Counted from the stretch's first letter, positions 1 through 6,587 are shown. The stretch is 17,316 bases of DNA from JAWCQZ01 sp964486625 (GCA_964486625.1 CAZANW010000045.1:1-17316), one strand, 5' to 3'. Numbers and translations are program-made. Notes: a model not told the origin generated them from the letters alone.

Positions 1-136
1 CATCATGATTCTCCGCATCGACGACGTGATTGCCGCGAAGGCGATGAGCAAGTCCGGGCCCCCGGGCGGCGGCGAGGGGGGCCACGGCCACGGCGGGGGG
101 ATGCCGCCCGGCATGGGCGGGATGGGCGAATTCTGA
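1..136 (+). CDS. Thermosome (group II chaperonin) subunit, C-terminal end
   Basis: Only the last 44 codons are present; the gene enters from the left edge and stops at 134-136. The visible protein begins IMILRIDDVIAAKAM, the strongly conserved last strand of archaeal group II chaperonins that seals the equatorial ATPase domain. It is followed by a Gly/His/Met-rich tail ending in GMGGMGEF. Such flexible Gly-Met tails project into the folding chamber in this family. The protein would form the double-ring ATP-dependent cytosolic chaperonin. The gene converges on the minus-strand tRNA-Arg downstream, with about 214 bp between them. The family call is secure. Which paralogous subunit it is cannot be told from the tail. 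Confidence 0.93.
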   Translation, partial: IMILRIDDVIAAKAMSKSGPPGGGEGGHGHGGGMPPGMGGMGEF

Positions 137-350
137 AGAAGAAAACCCGGAGTCAAACCTGGATTGATTGGAGTTTCGGCGAAGGTGCTTTTGCCGGGGC
201 AGCCCATGCGGGTACATGGACGGCGCGAAGGTCCGACCCTTCAGCCGTGGGTGGTGGTTTCGACCCACTGAAACAGGTTGGCGATTTGCGCTCGTCGGGG
301 GAGGCGTGTTGGTGGCGTTCGCGCCTCTAAATAAAATTGTGTTGTTGTTA
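137..350. other. Intergenic gap between thermosome and tRNA-Arg
   Basis: No credible gene is seen here. An open frame starting at 168 on the plus strand runs through the tRNA and has no family resemblance. Two weak inverted repeats are visible: a 6-bp stem around 250-275 and a GAGGCG/CGCCTC stem around 301-328. The latter is followed by an A/T-rich run at 329-345. Read on the minus strand, that run gives T-rich sequence just after the tRNA 3' end and could terminate tRNA transcription. Confidence 0.4.
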
Positions 351-424
351 CGGGCCCGGAGGGATTTGAACCCCCGTCGGTGGCTCCGGAGGCCACAATT
401 CTATCCGGACTAAACTACGGGCCC
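351..424 (-). tRNA. tRNA-Arg (anticodon CCG)
   Basis: On the minus strand a complete 74-nt cloverleaf can be folded. The acceptor stem GGGCCCG pairs with CGGGCCC (7 bp) and the discriminator is G. There is a D arm, an anticodon stem GTGGC/GCCAC with loop CTCCGGA (anticodon CCG, reading CGG codons), a 4-nt variable loop, and a T arm GGGGG/CCCTC with loop TTCAAAT. No CCA is encoded after the discriminator. The first 24 nt (401-424) are duplicated exactly at 7753-7776, marking this gene as the integration target. It is intact. Its upstream sequence now belongs to the mobile element, so its promoter is not the original one. Confidence 0.96.
401..424 (-). repeat. attachment site copy 1 (tRNA-side, 24-bp direct repeat)
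   Basis: This 24-bp sequence is identical to 7753-7776, and the flanking bases on both sides differ. It equals tRNA nucleotides 1-24, that is, the 5' acceptor strand and most of the D arm. It lies 50 bp before the integrase start, the usual place for an att site. Confidence 0.92.
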
Positions 425-442
425 CTTGTGTATTTGGTAAAC

Positions 443-450
443 CTTATAAG
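443..450. promoter_or_regulatory. Palindromic TATA box, probably serving both integrase and tRNA-Arg
   Basis: CTTATAAG sits inside the 10-bp palindrome CCTTATAAGG. Its centre is 27 nt before the integrase ATG at 474, the archaeal spacing for a leaderless transcript. On the opposite strand its centre is about 22 nt from the tRNA 5' end, a little short of the usual distance. No better TATA box is seen for the tRNA inside the element. Confidence 0.6.
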
Positions 451-473
451 GCCTACCGTTGCTGGTTCTCTGA

Positions 474-1730
474 ATGGCCCCCTCTTCTGTGGCCGGAGAC
501 CCGACGATATCCCAGCCGCCCGGAAACGGCTGGAGGGTCGAGGACCACATGGGGGCCATCTCGGAGAAGAACCGGGCCTCCGTCTTGAACTTTCTCCGGG
601 AGAAGAGGGCCTCCGGGGTCTCCCACGCTACCACCCGGAACTACTTCCACGCCCTCCTCTCCTTCGACCGGGCCACGAAGGGGAAGCCGCTCCGTCAGGC
701 CGCGCCCCCGGACATCATCCGGTGGGTGGAGGCCCTCCGGGCAGAAGGGAAGGAGGAGGGCTCCATCAAACTCTACAAGACCCTCTTCGCCTCCTACCTC
801 AAACAGTCCAACGGGGACGCCTTCGCCGGGGAGATGCAGGCGGCCCTCCGCCACGCCAAGAAGCGGAAGAGGCTCCCCGCCGACTCTACCATCCCCCGGG
901 AGGAGGTTCTCGCCGCGGCCAACGCGGCCAAGAGCCAGATGCACCGGGCCATGCTTCGGCTCCAGCATGAGGCCGCCCTCCGCATCGGGGAGAACCACGC
1001 CCTCAACGTGGGAAGCATCGCGCTTGACGGGGCCGGGGGCGCTGACATCGTGATTCCCGAGCGCAACGGCGAGGGCGGGGTGAAGACAGGCGGGCGGAGC
1101 GTCTGGGTCTTCGAGTCGGTGCCCGACCTCCGGCTGTGGCTGAACATGCACCCGCGGCGGGACTACCCCGAGGCCCCCCTCTGGGTGGGGCCGGATGGGA
1201 AGCGACTCTCCATCACTTGGATGCGCCAGACCATCCAGGGCCTCTTCCGGGCCGCCGGGGTGAAGCGGCGCGTCTGGCCCCACCTCCTCCGGCACTCCAG
1301 GCTCACCGAACTGGCGGAGAAGATTTCCGAGTCGGACCTCCGAATCGCGGCCGGGTGGACCCCGGGCAGCGACATGCCCGCCATCTACGTCCACCGGACC
1401 GGAGGGGACGTGAAGAGGAAGATGAAGCGGCTGCACGGGGTCGCCACCGAGGAGGAGAAGGCCCAAGAGGACCGGAACCCCCTGGCCCCCGTCAAGTGCC
1501 CGGACCTGACGTGCGGGGCCACCAACCCGGCGGGCTTCACCTACTGCGGCCGGTGCGGCGGGCCCTTGACCGCCGAGGCCGCGAAGAAGCGGAGGGAGTC
1601 CATGGAGCCCCGGAAGAAGGCGGCGGCCCGGGCGGTGGCGAAGGGCGCGGGGCTCACCATGGAGGGGCTCAAGGAGGAGTTGCGGGCCCAAGTTCTTGAG
1701 GAGTTGCGGGCGGATTTGGTCGGGAAATGA
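474..1730 (+). CDS. Tyrosine recombinase (integrase) with C-terminal zinc ribbon
   Basis: The 418-residue protein integrates and excises the element by site-specific recombination. The N-terminal SAM-like DNA-binding region spans roughly 30-130, then the catalytic domain to about 322. Visible catalytic residues are R170 (ALRIGE), a candidate lysine K204, H270 and R273 (HLLRH) and nucleophile Y305 (AIYVH). The position of the second histidine is W295 (AAGW), a substitution tolerated in many family members. A zinc ribbon follows (C342, C347, C358, C361), then a basic helical tail. The start is supported by a TATA box 27 nt upstream, giving a leaderless message; an internal ATG at 549 is the alternative. 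The gene lies beside the attachment site and its stop overlaps the next start by ATGA. Confidence 0.93.
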   Translation: MAPSSVAGDPTISQPPGNGWRVEDHMGAISEKNRASVLNFLREKRASGVSHATTRNYFHALLSFDRATKGKPLRQAAPPDIIRWVEALRAEGKEEGSIKLYKTLFASYLKQSNGDAFAGEMQAALRHAKKRKRLPADSTIPREEVLAAANAAKSQMHRAMLRLQHEAALRIGENHALNVGSIALDGAGGADIVIPERNGEGGVKTGGRSVWVFESVPDLRLWLNMHPRRDYPEAPLWVGPDGKRLSITWMRQTIQGLFRAAGVKRRVWPHLLRHSRLTELAEKISESDLRIAAGWTPGSDMPAIYVHRTGGDVKRKMKRLHGVATEEEKAQEDRNPLAPVKCPDLTCGATNPAGFTYCGRCGGPLTAEAAKKRRESMEPRKKAAARAVAKGAGLTMEGLKEELRAQVLEELRADLVGK

Positions 1731-2332
1731 ACAGAATCATCCCGACGCTCCGGGGCGTTTTGGAACGTGGCAAACTGTTGGAACTCATGGAAATCGTGTT
1801 GTCGGATTACCGCCCGAGAACAACGAGCGAGATTCTGGATGGCTGCAAGGCCGGTTCTATGAGGGGCGTGCAGGATGCCCTAACAAAACACCTCGGGTTG
1901 TTTATCGAAGTTCCGCCCGGAAGTGGGAAGTGGACCCTCGCCGATTTTCACAACCGAACCATCAAAGCCATCAAGCCTTTGGTCGAACTGCTGGCACTTC
2001 TCCACTCAAAATTTTGGCCGGGATATGTTTATGATGGAGCGGGGAGGGTCCTTGGAAAACTTACCGTCGGGTTCGCTGGGGGATTCGGAGCCGAAAACCT
2101 CACCGGAAAACTCTGCCTGATTGAAGACCGAACCAATAATTGGAGGAAGCATGCAGGTGTTTACCTTAAGTGGGATGGTGGCGCCTGGACCTCCGGAGGA
2201 ATTGACCCTCGGGATGTGGACACGACAGTTCCGCCGGTTGAATTTTGGGAAGAGCGTAAAAAGGCCGGTGGAACAGCCGTACACTTTTCAGTCGAGAGTA
2301 TCATCCAAGTGCGCAAGCGCGCGAACGAGTAA
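1727..2332 (+). CDS. Hypothetical protein of the mobile element
   Basis: I do not recognise this 201-residue protein. Its ATG overlaps the integrase stop (ATGA), so translation is probably coupled. The first 70 residues look mostly helical, with a short TSEILDG segment and a GSGKWTL segment that resemble a winged-helix fold, so DNA binding is possible. The remainder mixes Gly-rich stretches and aromatic residues without a motif I can name. GSGK here is not a convincing P-loop because the preceding residues do not fit the Walker A consensus. Base composition is clearly lower in GC than in the integrase before it and the primase after it, suggesting a separate origin. An excisionase or regulatory role next to the integrase is possible but unproven. 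Confidence 0.7.
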   Translation: MNRIIPTLRGVLERGKLLELMEIVLSDYRPRTTSEILDGCKAGSMRGVQDALTKHLGLFIEVPPGSGKWTLADFHNRTIKAIKPLVELLALLHSKFWPGYVYDGAGRVLGKLTVGFAGGFGAENLTGKLCLIEDRTNNWRKHAGVYLKWDGGAWTSGGIDPRDVDTTVPPVEFWEERKKAGGTAVHFSVESIIQVRKRANE

Positions 2333-2334
2333 AA

Positions 2335-2383
2335 ACCGAAATCGGTAGGTCACGCGCCCGCGCGTGATACCCTATATAGAGGG
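2335..2383. promoter_or_regulatory. Cluster of three palindromes with a TATA box, candidate operator
   Basis: Three inverted repeats lie within 49 bp: ACCGA-AA-TCGGT (2335-2346), CACGCG-CCCG-CGCGTG (2351-2366) and the imperfect CCCTATATAGAGGG (2370-2383), which contains a TATATA core. They sit directly before a ribbon-helix-helix gene. That arrangement suits autoregulation by a dimeric repressor. Confidence 0.5.
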
Positions 2384-2384
2384 A

Positions 2385-2579
2385 ATGGCGAGAACGGAAC
2401 TCTGTGGGGTTCACGTCCCACGACAGCCGAGATTGAAGGTGGAGAAGACGTTTCTGTTCGCTCCGGAAACGGCCGCCCTCCTCCACGACCTCGCCATGAG
2501 GACGGGCAAGAGCCAACGCGCCATCGTTGAAGATGCCGTCCTTGATGTTGCCAAGAGGGAGGGGGCCCGCCTTCCATGA
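2385..2579 (+). CDS. Ribbon-helix-helix (CopG/Arc-like) regulator
   Basis: This is a 64-residue protein with a basic N-terminal strand (about residues 17-25, KVEKTFLFA), a first helix (ETAALLHDLAM) ending in RTGKS, and a second helix (QRAIVEDAVLDVAKR). This is the layout of ribbon-helix-helix DNA-binding proteins, which act as dimers inserting the paired strand into the major groove. It is probably the element's copy-number or operon repressor. The start is uncertain. A GTG at 2364 would add seven residues, and the TATATA at 2373-2378 lies too close to this ATG to drive it, so a downstream start such as GTG 2439, just before the strand, is also possible. The stop overlaps the next gene by ATGA. 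Confidence 0.7.
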   Translation: MARTELCGVHVPRQPRLKVEKTFLFAPETAALLHDLAMRTGKSQRAIVEDAVLDVAKREGARLP

Positions 2580-2788
2580 AACTCGACCCCCTCCCCCCAG
2601 AGGCCCTGGCCCACCTCGACCCTCTGGAGCGGTCCATCTACGACCTCACCGAGAAGGCCCTCCGGGAACTGGCGGCCGAGCCCGGAGAGGTGGGAGACTA
2701 CATCCGGGCCCACCGGCCCGACTTGAAGGGCCCGGGGGAGGAGGTCCGGCGGCTCCGGCCGGACCTGGCCGCGGGGGAGCCGGGATAG
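2576..2788 (+). CDS. Small acidic hypothetical protein before the primase
   Basis: This 70-residue protein begins MKLDPLPPEALAHLDPL, is rich in Leu, Glu, Arg and Pro, and is probably helical through residues 15-60. I recognise no family. Its ATG overlaps the stop of the regulator before it, and its TAG stop is followed at once by the primase ATG, so it belongs to one translationally coupled operon. The position between a regulator and a replication protein suggests an accessory replication or partner role, which is inference only. Confidence 0.6.
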   Translation: MKLDPLPPEALAHLDPLERSIYDLTEKALRELAAEPGEVGDYIRAHRPDLKGPGEEVRRLRPDLAAGEPG

Positions 2789-5077
2789 ATGGCCGCCCTG
2801 GAGTGGGAGGCGGCCGCTGACGCTCGCGCGAGACCCGGGGGAGAGGGGCCACCCGCTCCGGCCCCCTCCTCCCTCGGGACACCTGACTTGCTGGCCGCCG
2901 CCCGCTCCTGCCTCTCCCGCGGGTGGGCCATCATCCCCGTCCCCCTCCGGCAGAAGGGGCCCATCATCCCGGGGTGGGAGTCCCTCCGGCTCACCGTGAC
3001 GGACCTCCCGCTCCACTTCTCCGGGCCGTCGAACCTCGGGGTCCTCCTTGGGGCCCCTTCGGGCGGGCTGGTAGATGTGGACCTCGACTCCCCGGGGGCC
3101 GTCGCCTTGGCCGATTCCCACCTCCCGCCGACCGGGGCCGTCTTCGGCCGCGCCGGGAAGCCGCGGTCCCACCGGCTCTACATCGTGGAGCCGGTTCCCG
3201 AGACTCGCCGCTTCGAGACTCCGAGGCGGAAAGTCATCGTGGAACTACGGGGCCACGGGAAGGGCGGGAAGCCCGGGCTCCAGACGGTTCTCCCGGGCTC
3301 CGTCCACCCGAGCGGGGAGCGGGTGGAGTGGGCGAGCGATGGCGAGCCCGCGCGGGTGGGGGCTGCGGACCTCATCCGGGCCGTGGAGTCCCTCGCCCGC
3401 GCCTGCGGGTGGGTGGAGAAGAGGACCGGCCCGGCGCCGCCCCTGCCCGAGAAACTCTCGCCGGGGGAGCGCCACCGCCACCTGTTCAGCCTCGCCGGTT
3501 CCCTCCGGCGCCGCGGGACCTCGGAGGTGGAGATTCTCGCCTCTCTCCGGGCCGTGAATGTGGAGCGGTGTGACCCGCCGCTCCCGGATGCTGAGTTGGT
3601 GAAGATGGCAAAATCGGCCGCGGAGTATCCGCCCGCCGAGTCCGAGGAATCGCCTACGCCGGAAGGGAAGAAGAGGAAGAAGCCCGAGGAGCCCGCGCCT
3701 GGACAGGGGCGCGCTCTGACTCTCACGGACCCCGAGCCTTGGCCGGAGCCCGTGGCCGGGGCCGCGCTACTCGATGACCTGTCCGGGTTCATCCGCCGGA
3801 AGATGTCAATTTCATCCGTCGCCGCGGACACCGTGGCCCTGTGGGTCCTCCACACCCACGCTTTCACCGCGGCCCAAGTCTCCCCCATCCTGCTTATCAC
3901 CTCCCCGCGGCCCCGGTGCGGGAAGTCCCGGCTCCTCTCCATCGTCGCGGCTGTCGCCGCGCGTCCCCTCGCCGCCTCGAGCGCGACCCCGGCCGCCATC
4001 TATCGCGCGGTAGAGAAGTGGCGCCCCACGCTGATACTTGATGAATTCGATGCCGCGAAGAAGGAGAACGAGGAGATGCGGGCGGTCCTCAATTCGGGCC
4101 ACACGCCCGCGACGGCCTACGTTCTGCGCACCGTGGGCGAGGACCACGAACCCCGGCACTTCTCGACGTGGGCGCCGAAGGCAGTTGGGCTTATCGGGGC
4201 GACATGGGAAACGCTGGAGGACCGCGCGGTCCGGGTGGAGATGCGCCGGCGGGCTCCAAGGGAGGCCATCGAGCGGATGCGGGCCGCGGACTTGGAGGCC
4301 GCCGCCGCGCCATGGAAGCAGAAGGCCGTCCGATGGGTCCGGGATGCAGCGGCAGCCTTGGCCGATACCGACGCCCACGCCCCGCCCGGGCTGGATGACC
4401 GATGCGCGGACAATTGGAGCCCCCTCCTCGCCCTCGCTGACGCCGCTGGGGGGACGTGGTCCGAGAGGGCGCGAGCCGCCGCGCTGGCCCTCTCGGGTGG
4501 CCGGGCCGCCGCCTCGTCCGGGGAGATGTTGCTCTCCGACCTCCGGACAATCTTCGACCGCGCCGGGGCCGACCGGATGGCGACGGCGGACCTGCTCACC
4601 GTCTTGGGGGCCATGGAGGAGCGCCCTTGGAGGACATGGGGACGCGGCCGGGGGCTCACCGCCCATGGGCTTGCCCGGCTCCTCGCCCCCTTCGATGTTG
4701 CCCCCTCCTCCGATGGGACCTCCAGGGGCTATGCCCGGGTGGCCCTGGAGGACGCCTGGAGCCGCTACATTCCCCCCGCCCCCTCCCCCCCTGACAATCA
4801 AAGCGTCAAACCATCAAAACCAGAAGCGGGCTCCCTGACACTTTCGATTTTTGGTGGGGGGTCAAAACCTCAAAGTGTCAGGCCGCCCGATAGCGAAAGT
4901 GATGCTTTGACACTTTCAAGCCCACCCCGGGAAGGGGGGGAGGTTGGGACCCTCGGGAAGTGCCCCATCTGCCGAACCGAAACAACCCTCTGTCCCTCAC
5001 CCACCTTGGGGTATCCTGTCTGCCGGACCTGCGACCCGACCGCCGCCCAGGCGGCCCTGGAGGGTCCGAAGCCATGA
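2789..5077 (+). CDS. Primase-polymerase fused to DUF3631-type ATPase (replication protein)
   Basis: The 762-residue protein probably replicates the element. Residues about 35-215 fit a bifunctional primase/polymerase domain: GWAIIPV entry strand, acidic metal motif VDVDLD (D96, D98, D100), H128 in SHRLYIVE, and the TVLPGSVHPSGE segment. Residues about 221-290 fit a primase C-terminal helical domain. After a Lys/Glu/Pro linker comes an ATPase with Walker A PRPRCGKS (375-380 core, K379) and Walker B LILDEFD (D418, E419). The following RAVLNSGH and WAPKAVGLIG segments match my memory of DUF3631 proteins of actinobacterial phages and mobile elements. A Ser/Pro linker precedes a Cys-rich zinc-binding tail (C725, C728, C735, C745, C748). 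The start directly follows the preceding stop. Confidence 0.88.
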   Translation: MAALEWEAAADARARPGGEGPPAPAPSSLGTPDLLAAARSCLSRGWAIIPVPLRQKGPIIPGWESLRLTVTDLPLHFSGPSNLGVLLGAPSGGLVDVDLDSPGAVALADSHLPPTGAVFGRAGKPRSHRLYIVEPVPETRRFETPRRKVIVELRGHGKGGKPGLQTVLPGSVHPSGERVEWASDGEPARVGAADLIRAVESLARACGWVEKRTGPAPPLPEKLSPGERHRHLFSLAGSLRRRGTSEVEILASLRAVNVERCDPPLPDAELVKMAKSAAEYPPAESEESPTPEGKKRKKPEEPAPGQGRALTLTDPEPWPEPVAGAALLDDLSGFIRRKMSISSVAADTVALWVLHTHAFTAAQVSPILLITSPRPRCGKSRLLSIVAAVAARPLAASSATPAAIYRAVEKWRPTLILDEFDAAKKENEEMRAVLNSGHTPATAYVLRTVGEDHEPRHFSTWAPKAVGLIGATWETLEDRAVRVEMRRRAPREAIERMRAADLEAAAAPWKQKAVRWVRDAAAALADTDAHAPPGLDDRCADNWSPLLALADAAGGTWSERARAAALALSGGRAAASSGEMLLSDLRTIFDRAGADRMATADLLTVLGAMEERPWRTWGRGRGLTAHGLARLLAPFDVAPSSDGTSRGYARVALEDAWSRYIPPAPSPPDNQSVKPSKPEAGSLTLSIFGGGSKPQSVRPPDSESDALTLSSPPREGGEVGTLGKCPICRTETTLCPSPTLGYPVCRTCDPTAAQAALEGPKP
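4836..4917. repeat. Iteron-like repeats (GAAAGTGTCA family) inside the primase gene
   Basis: TGACACTTTC occurs exactly at 4836-4845 and again at 4908-4917. An inverted near-copy, CAAAGTGTCA, lies at 4871-4880, and a weaker one, GAAAGTGATG, at 4895-4904. The stretch is less GC-rich than the surrounding gene and encodes a low-complexity linker (LTLS twice), so the repeats may be DNA signals or only repeated coding. Confidence 0.45.
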
Positions 5078-5481
5078 GGACCGCCCGGGACTTGCTGGAG
5101 GGCCGCCACCCGGAAAACCGCGAGAACTCGACGGAGAGGGACGAAACGGGGGGTCGCGGCTACCCCCACACCGCCCCGGAAGGTCCCCAAGGTGTTACAC
5201 CGGCTCCACCGTGTTACACCCGGGAGGGGAGCCGGACCGTGGCGTTCCGGGTCCCTCTTGAGGTCTTCGCGGCCCTGGAGGCCCGCGGGAAGCCGGGCGA
5301 CGTGGCCCGGGCCATCGTGCTGGAGTCCTTGGCCGGCGGCCGGGCGGGTTCCCCGTCTCCTCCGAACGGGCCGACCGGCCCCTGTGCCATCTGCGCGGCC
5401 GTCCGCCGGGCCCTGGCCTCCCCGCTTCCGCCGGGGCGGCGGATGGAGAGGGCGCTTGAACTGCTGGAGGCGCGGTCATGA
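5074..5481 (+). CDS. Putative ribbon-helix-helix protein with CxxC
   Basis: The 135-residue protein starts at an ATG overlapping the primase stop (ATGA). Residues about 50-85 (RTVAFRVPLEVFAALEARG, then DVARAIVLESLAG) read as a strand followed by two helices. This resembles a ribbon-helix-helix DNA-binding fold, although the link between the helices is short. A single CAIC pair follows near residue 109, which alone could not bind zinc fully but could do so in a dimer. The first 45 residues are charged and probably disordered. The protein may control replication or the operon. The family call is moderate and the function is inferred. Confidence 0.6.
   Translation: MRTARDLLEGRHPENRENSTERDETGGRGYPHTAPEGPQGVTPAPPCYTREGSRTVAFRVPLEVFAALEARGKPGDVARAIVLESLAGGRAGSPSPPNGPTGPCAICAAVRRALASPLPPGRRMERALELLEARS
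5191..5220. repeat. Tandem GTGTTACAC palindromes
   Basis: GGTGTTACACC at 5191-5201 and CGTGTTACACC at 5210-5220 are 19 bp apart centre to centre, close to two helical turns. Each is a palindrome around a central T, apart from the first base of the second copy. They lie inside the coding sequence of a putative DNA-binding protein and could be binding sites. Confidence 0.4.
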
Positions 5482-5600
5482 GGCCCGAGCCGCCCCGCTG
5501 TCCCAATTGCGGGTCGGAGACCTCGCCCTCCTTCGCCCCTCCTCCTACGTGGGTCTGCCACCGCTGCGGGAAGCCGGTGCTTCCCCGGGAGGGGCCATGA
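5478..5600 (+). CDS. Small zinc-ribbon protein (40 aa)
   Basis: A 40-residue frame runs from an ATG overlapping the preceding stop (ATGA) to a TGA that overlaps the next ATG. The protein begins MRPEPPRCPNCGSE and contains CPNC, a 15-residue spacer, then CHRCGKP. That is a compact four-cysteine zinc ribbon (C8, C11, C27, C30). The two exact ATGA junctions and the conserved metal-site spacing argue that this is a real gene despite its size. Such stand-alone ribbons commonly bind nucleic acid or partner proteins. Its specific role here is unknown. Confidence 0.72.
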   Translation: MRPEPPRCPNCGSETSPSFAPPPTWVCHRCGKPVLPREGP

Positions 5601-5872
5601 GTTACGACTACACCCGGGACCCCCTGGAGGGCCGGAGGGTCTGGCGCCTCAAGAAGAGTTGGGTCTGCCTGGAGCGCCGGGTCGGGTTCACCCCCTACCT
5701 CCGTCTCATCGTGGGCCACCTCCGGCCGGACGGCCGCCAGGAGCCCCCGTTCTACGTGGCCGCGTTCTCGCTGGAGCGGGCCCGGGGACTCTTGGAGGGC
5801 CTCCGCGACCTGCTGGAGAGTCCGCCCAGGAAGCCCGAGCCCATCAACACCCCCGCCGAGGGTGGGAGGTGA
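5597..5872 (+). CDS. Small hypothetical protein of the mobile element
   Basis: This 91-residue protein begins MSYDYTRDPLEGRRVWRLKKS. The middle has alternating hydrophobic and charged residues suggestive of strands (YLRLIVGHLRP, FYVAAFS). It is followed by one helix, SLERARGLLEGLRDLLES, and a Pro-rich tail. I recognise no family. Its ATG overlaps the 40-residue zinc-ribbon gene's stop, so the two are probably made together. The strands-then-helix layout and basic N-terminus would suit a small nucleic-acid-binding protein, which is speculation. Confidence 0.62.
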   Translation: MSYDYTRDPLEGRRVWRLKKSWVCLERRVGFTPYLRLIVGHLRPDGRQEPPFYVAAFSLERARGLLEGLRDLLESPPRKPEPINTPAEGGR

Positions 5873-5877
5873 AACCA

Positions 5878-6417
5878 ATGAACCAAACCGAAGCGCAGGA
5901 AGTCGCCCTCCGGCCCAACGAGCCGTTGACGGCCGTTGACTCCCCGTTGAAGTGCGACATCTGCGGGAAGCCCTTGAAAACGAAAGCGGGCGTCATCAAC
6001 CACAAACGACTGGCCCACGGCGCCCATCAACAAACCCAAGACAGGAAGGCGAACCCGTTGTCCCCGAATCAACCGGGTCAACCTTCCGGCCAACTGAATC
6101 AAGCACGGGAAGAAGAGGGCCAAGTCCCCGATGTTGATTCTGCCGAGAACCGGAAGCGGGGATGTGAGACCCTCTACGAGTGCGACCGCTGCCACAGCCA
6201 GTTCAAGGCCACGAAACCGCCCTCGGAATGCCCCGAATGTGGGGCGGAGTTTGAAACGGAGGGGCAAGAGGACGATGAAACCGAAGTCGGGGAGAACGAA
6301 AGCCCGTCCCCGACTTCGAAATTCAGGTGCGCGACCTGTAAAACCGTATTCCAGGCGTCAACCCCGCCTCCCAACTGCCCGGGTTGCGGCCTGGAATTCG
6401 ACCTTGAGGAACCGTAG
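5878..6417 (+). CDS. C2H2 zinc finger plus two zinc ribbons protein
   Basis: The 179-residue protein has three metal sites. A classical C2H2 finger lies at about 26-47 (CDIC, 12 residues, H, 4 residues, H). A Gln/Asn/Pro-rich linker follows, and then two repeated ribbons share the pattern C-x2-C-x11/12-C-x2-CG-x-EF (about 102-122 and 149-169). The start ATG has a strong ribosome binding site (GGAGGTGA, 5 nt spacing), 5 nt after the previous stop. It is probably a DNA- or RNA-binding regulator of the element. Composition is less GC-rich and richer in AAA/GAA codons than the primase, like the gene at 1727, suggesting different ancestry. Archaeal viruses and plasmids often carry such C2H2 proteins. 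Confidence 0.78.
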   Translation: MNQTEAQEVALRPNEPLTAVDSPLKCDICGKPLKTKAGVINHKRLAHGAHQQTQDRKANPLSPNQPGQPSGQLNQAREEEGQVPDVDSAENRKRGCETLYECDRCHSQFKATKPPSECPECGAEFETEGQEDDETEVGENESPSPTSKFRCATCKTVFQASTPPPNCPGCGLEFDLEEP

Positions 6418-6587
6418 TCCCTTCAGAGGCAGGTGAGTGGCGGGGCCGGGCCGGAGAAACCAGGGTGGTGAGACGCCCGGAGTCCGAACCCGGCCCCGAT
6501 GATTTCTTAAACCCCGGGGTGATAGGCTTTCCCGGTGAGACGCCCGGCAGAGACCTACGGTCTCCCGGCGCCCAAGGAGGTGATACC
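6418..6587 (+). promoter_or_regulatory. Leader region with promoter, 14-bp direct repeat and hairpin
   Basis: This 170-bp gap holds a TATA-like TTTCTTAAAC (about 6502-6511), which predicts a start near 6533. Exact direct repeats GGTGAGACGCCCGG lie at 6467-6480 and 6534-6547, the second at the predicted start. A GAGACC-TAC-GGTCTC hairpin at 6550-6564 can be extended by flanking CGCCCGG/CCGGCG. It is followed by a full Shine-Dalgarno AAGGAGGTGA. The layout looks like a structured, regulated 5' leader. Confidence 0.5.

Noticed and set aside
168..413. Open frame of 81 codons overlapping tRNA-Arg
   Set aside because: It runs antisense through the tRNA, has no recognisable protein features and no promoter or ribosome binding site.
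453..1691. Long minus-strand open frame opposite the integrase
   Set aside because: It is a shadow frame common in high-GC DNA. The plus-strand frame has clear recombinase catalytic residues and a spaced promoter.
1917..1935. Walker A motif in the hypothetical protein at 1727
   Set aside because: GSGK occurs, but the residues before it do not match the consensus, and no Walker B or other ATPase motif follows.
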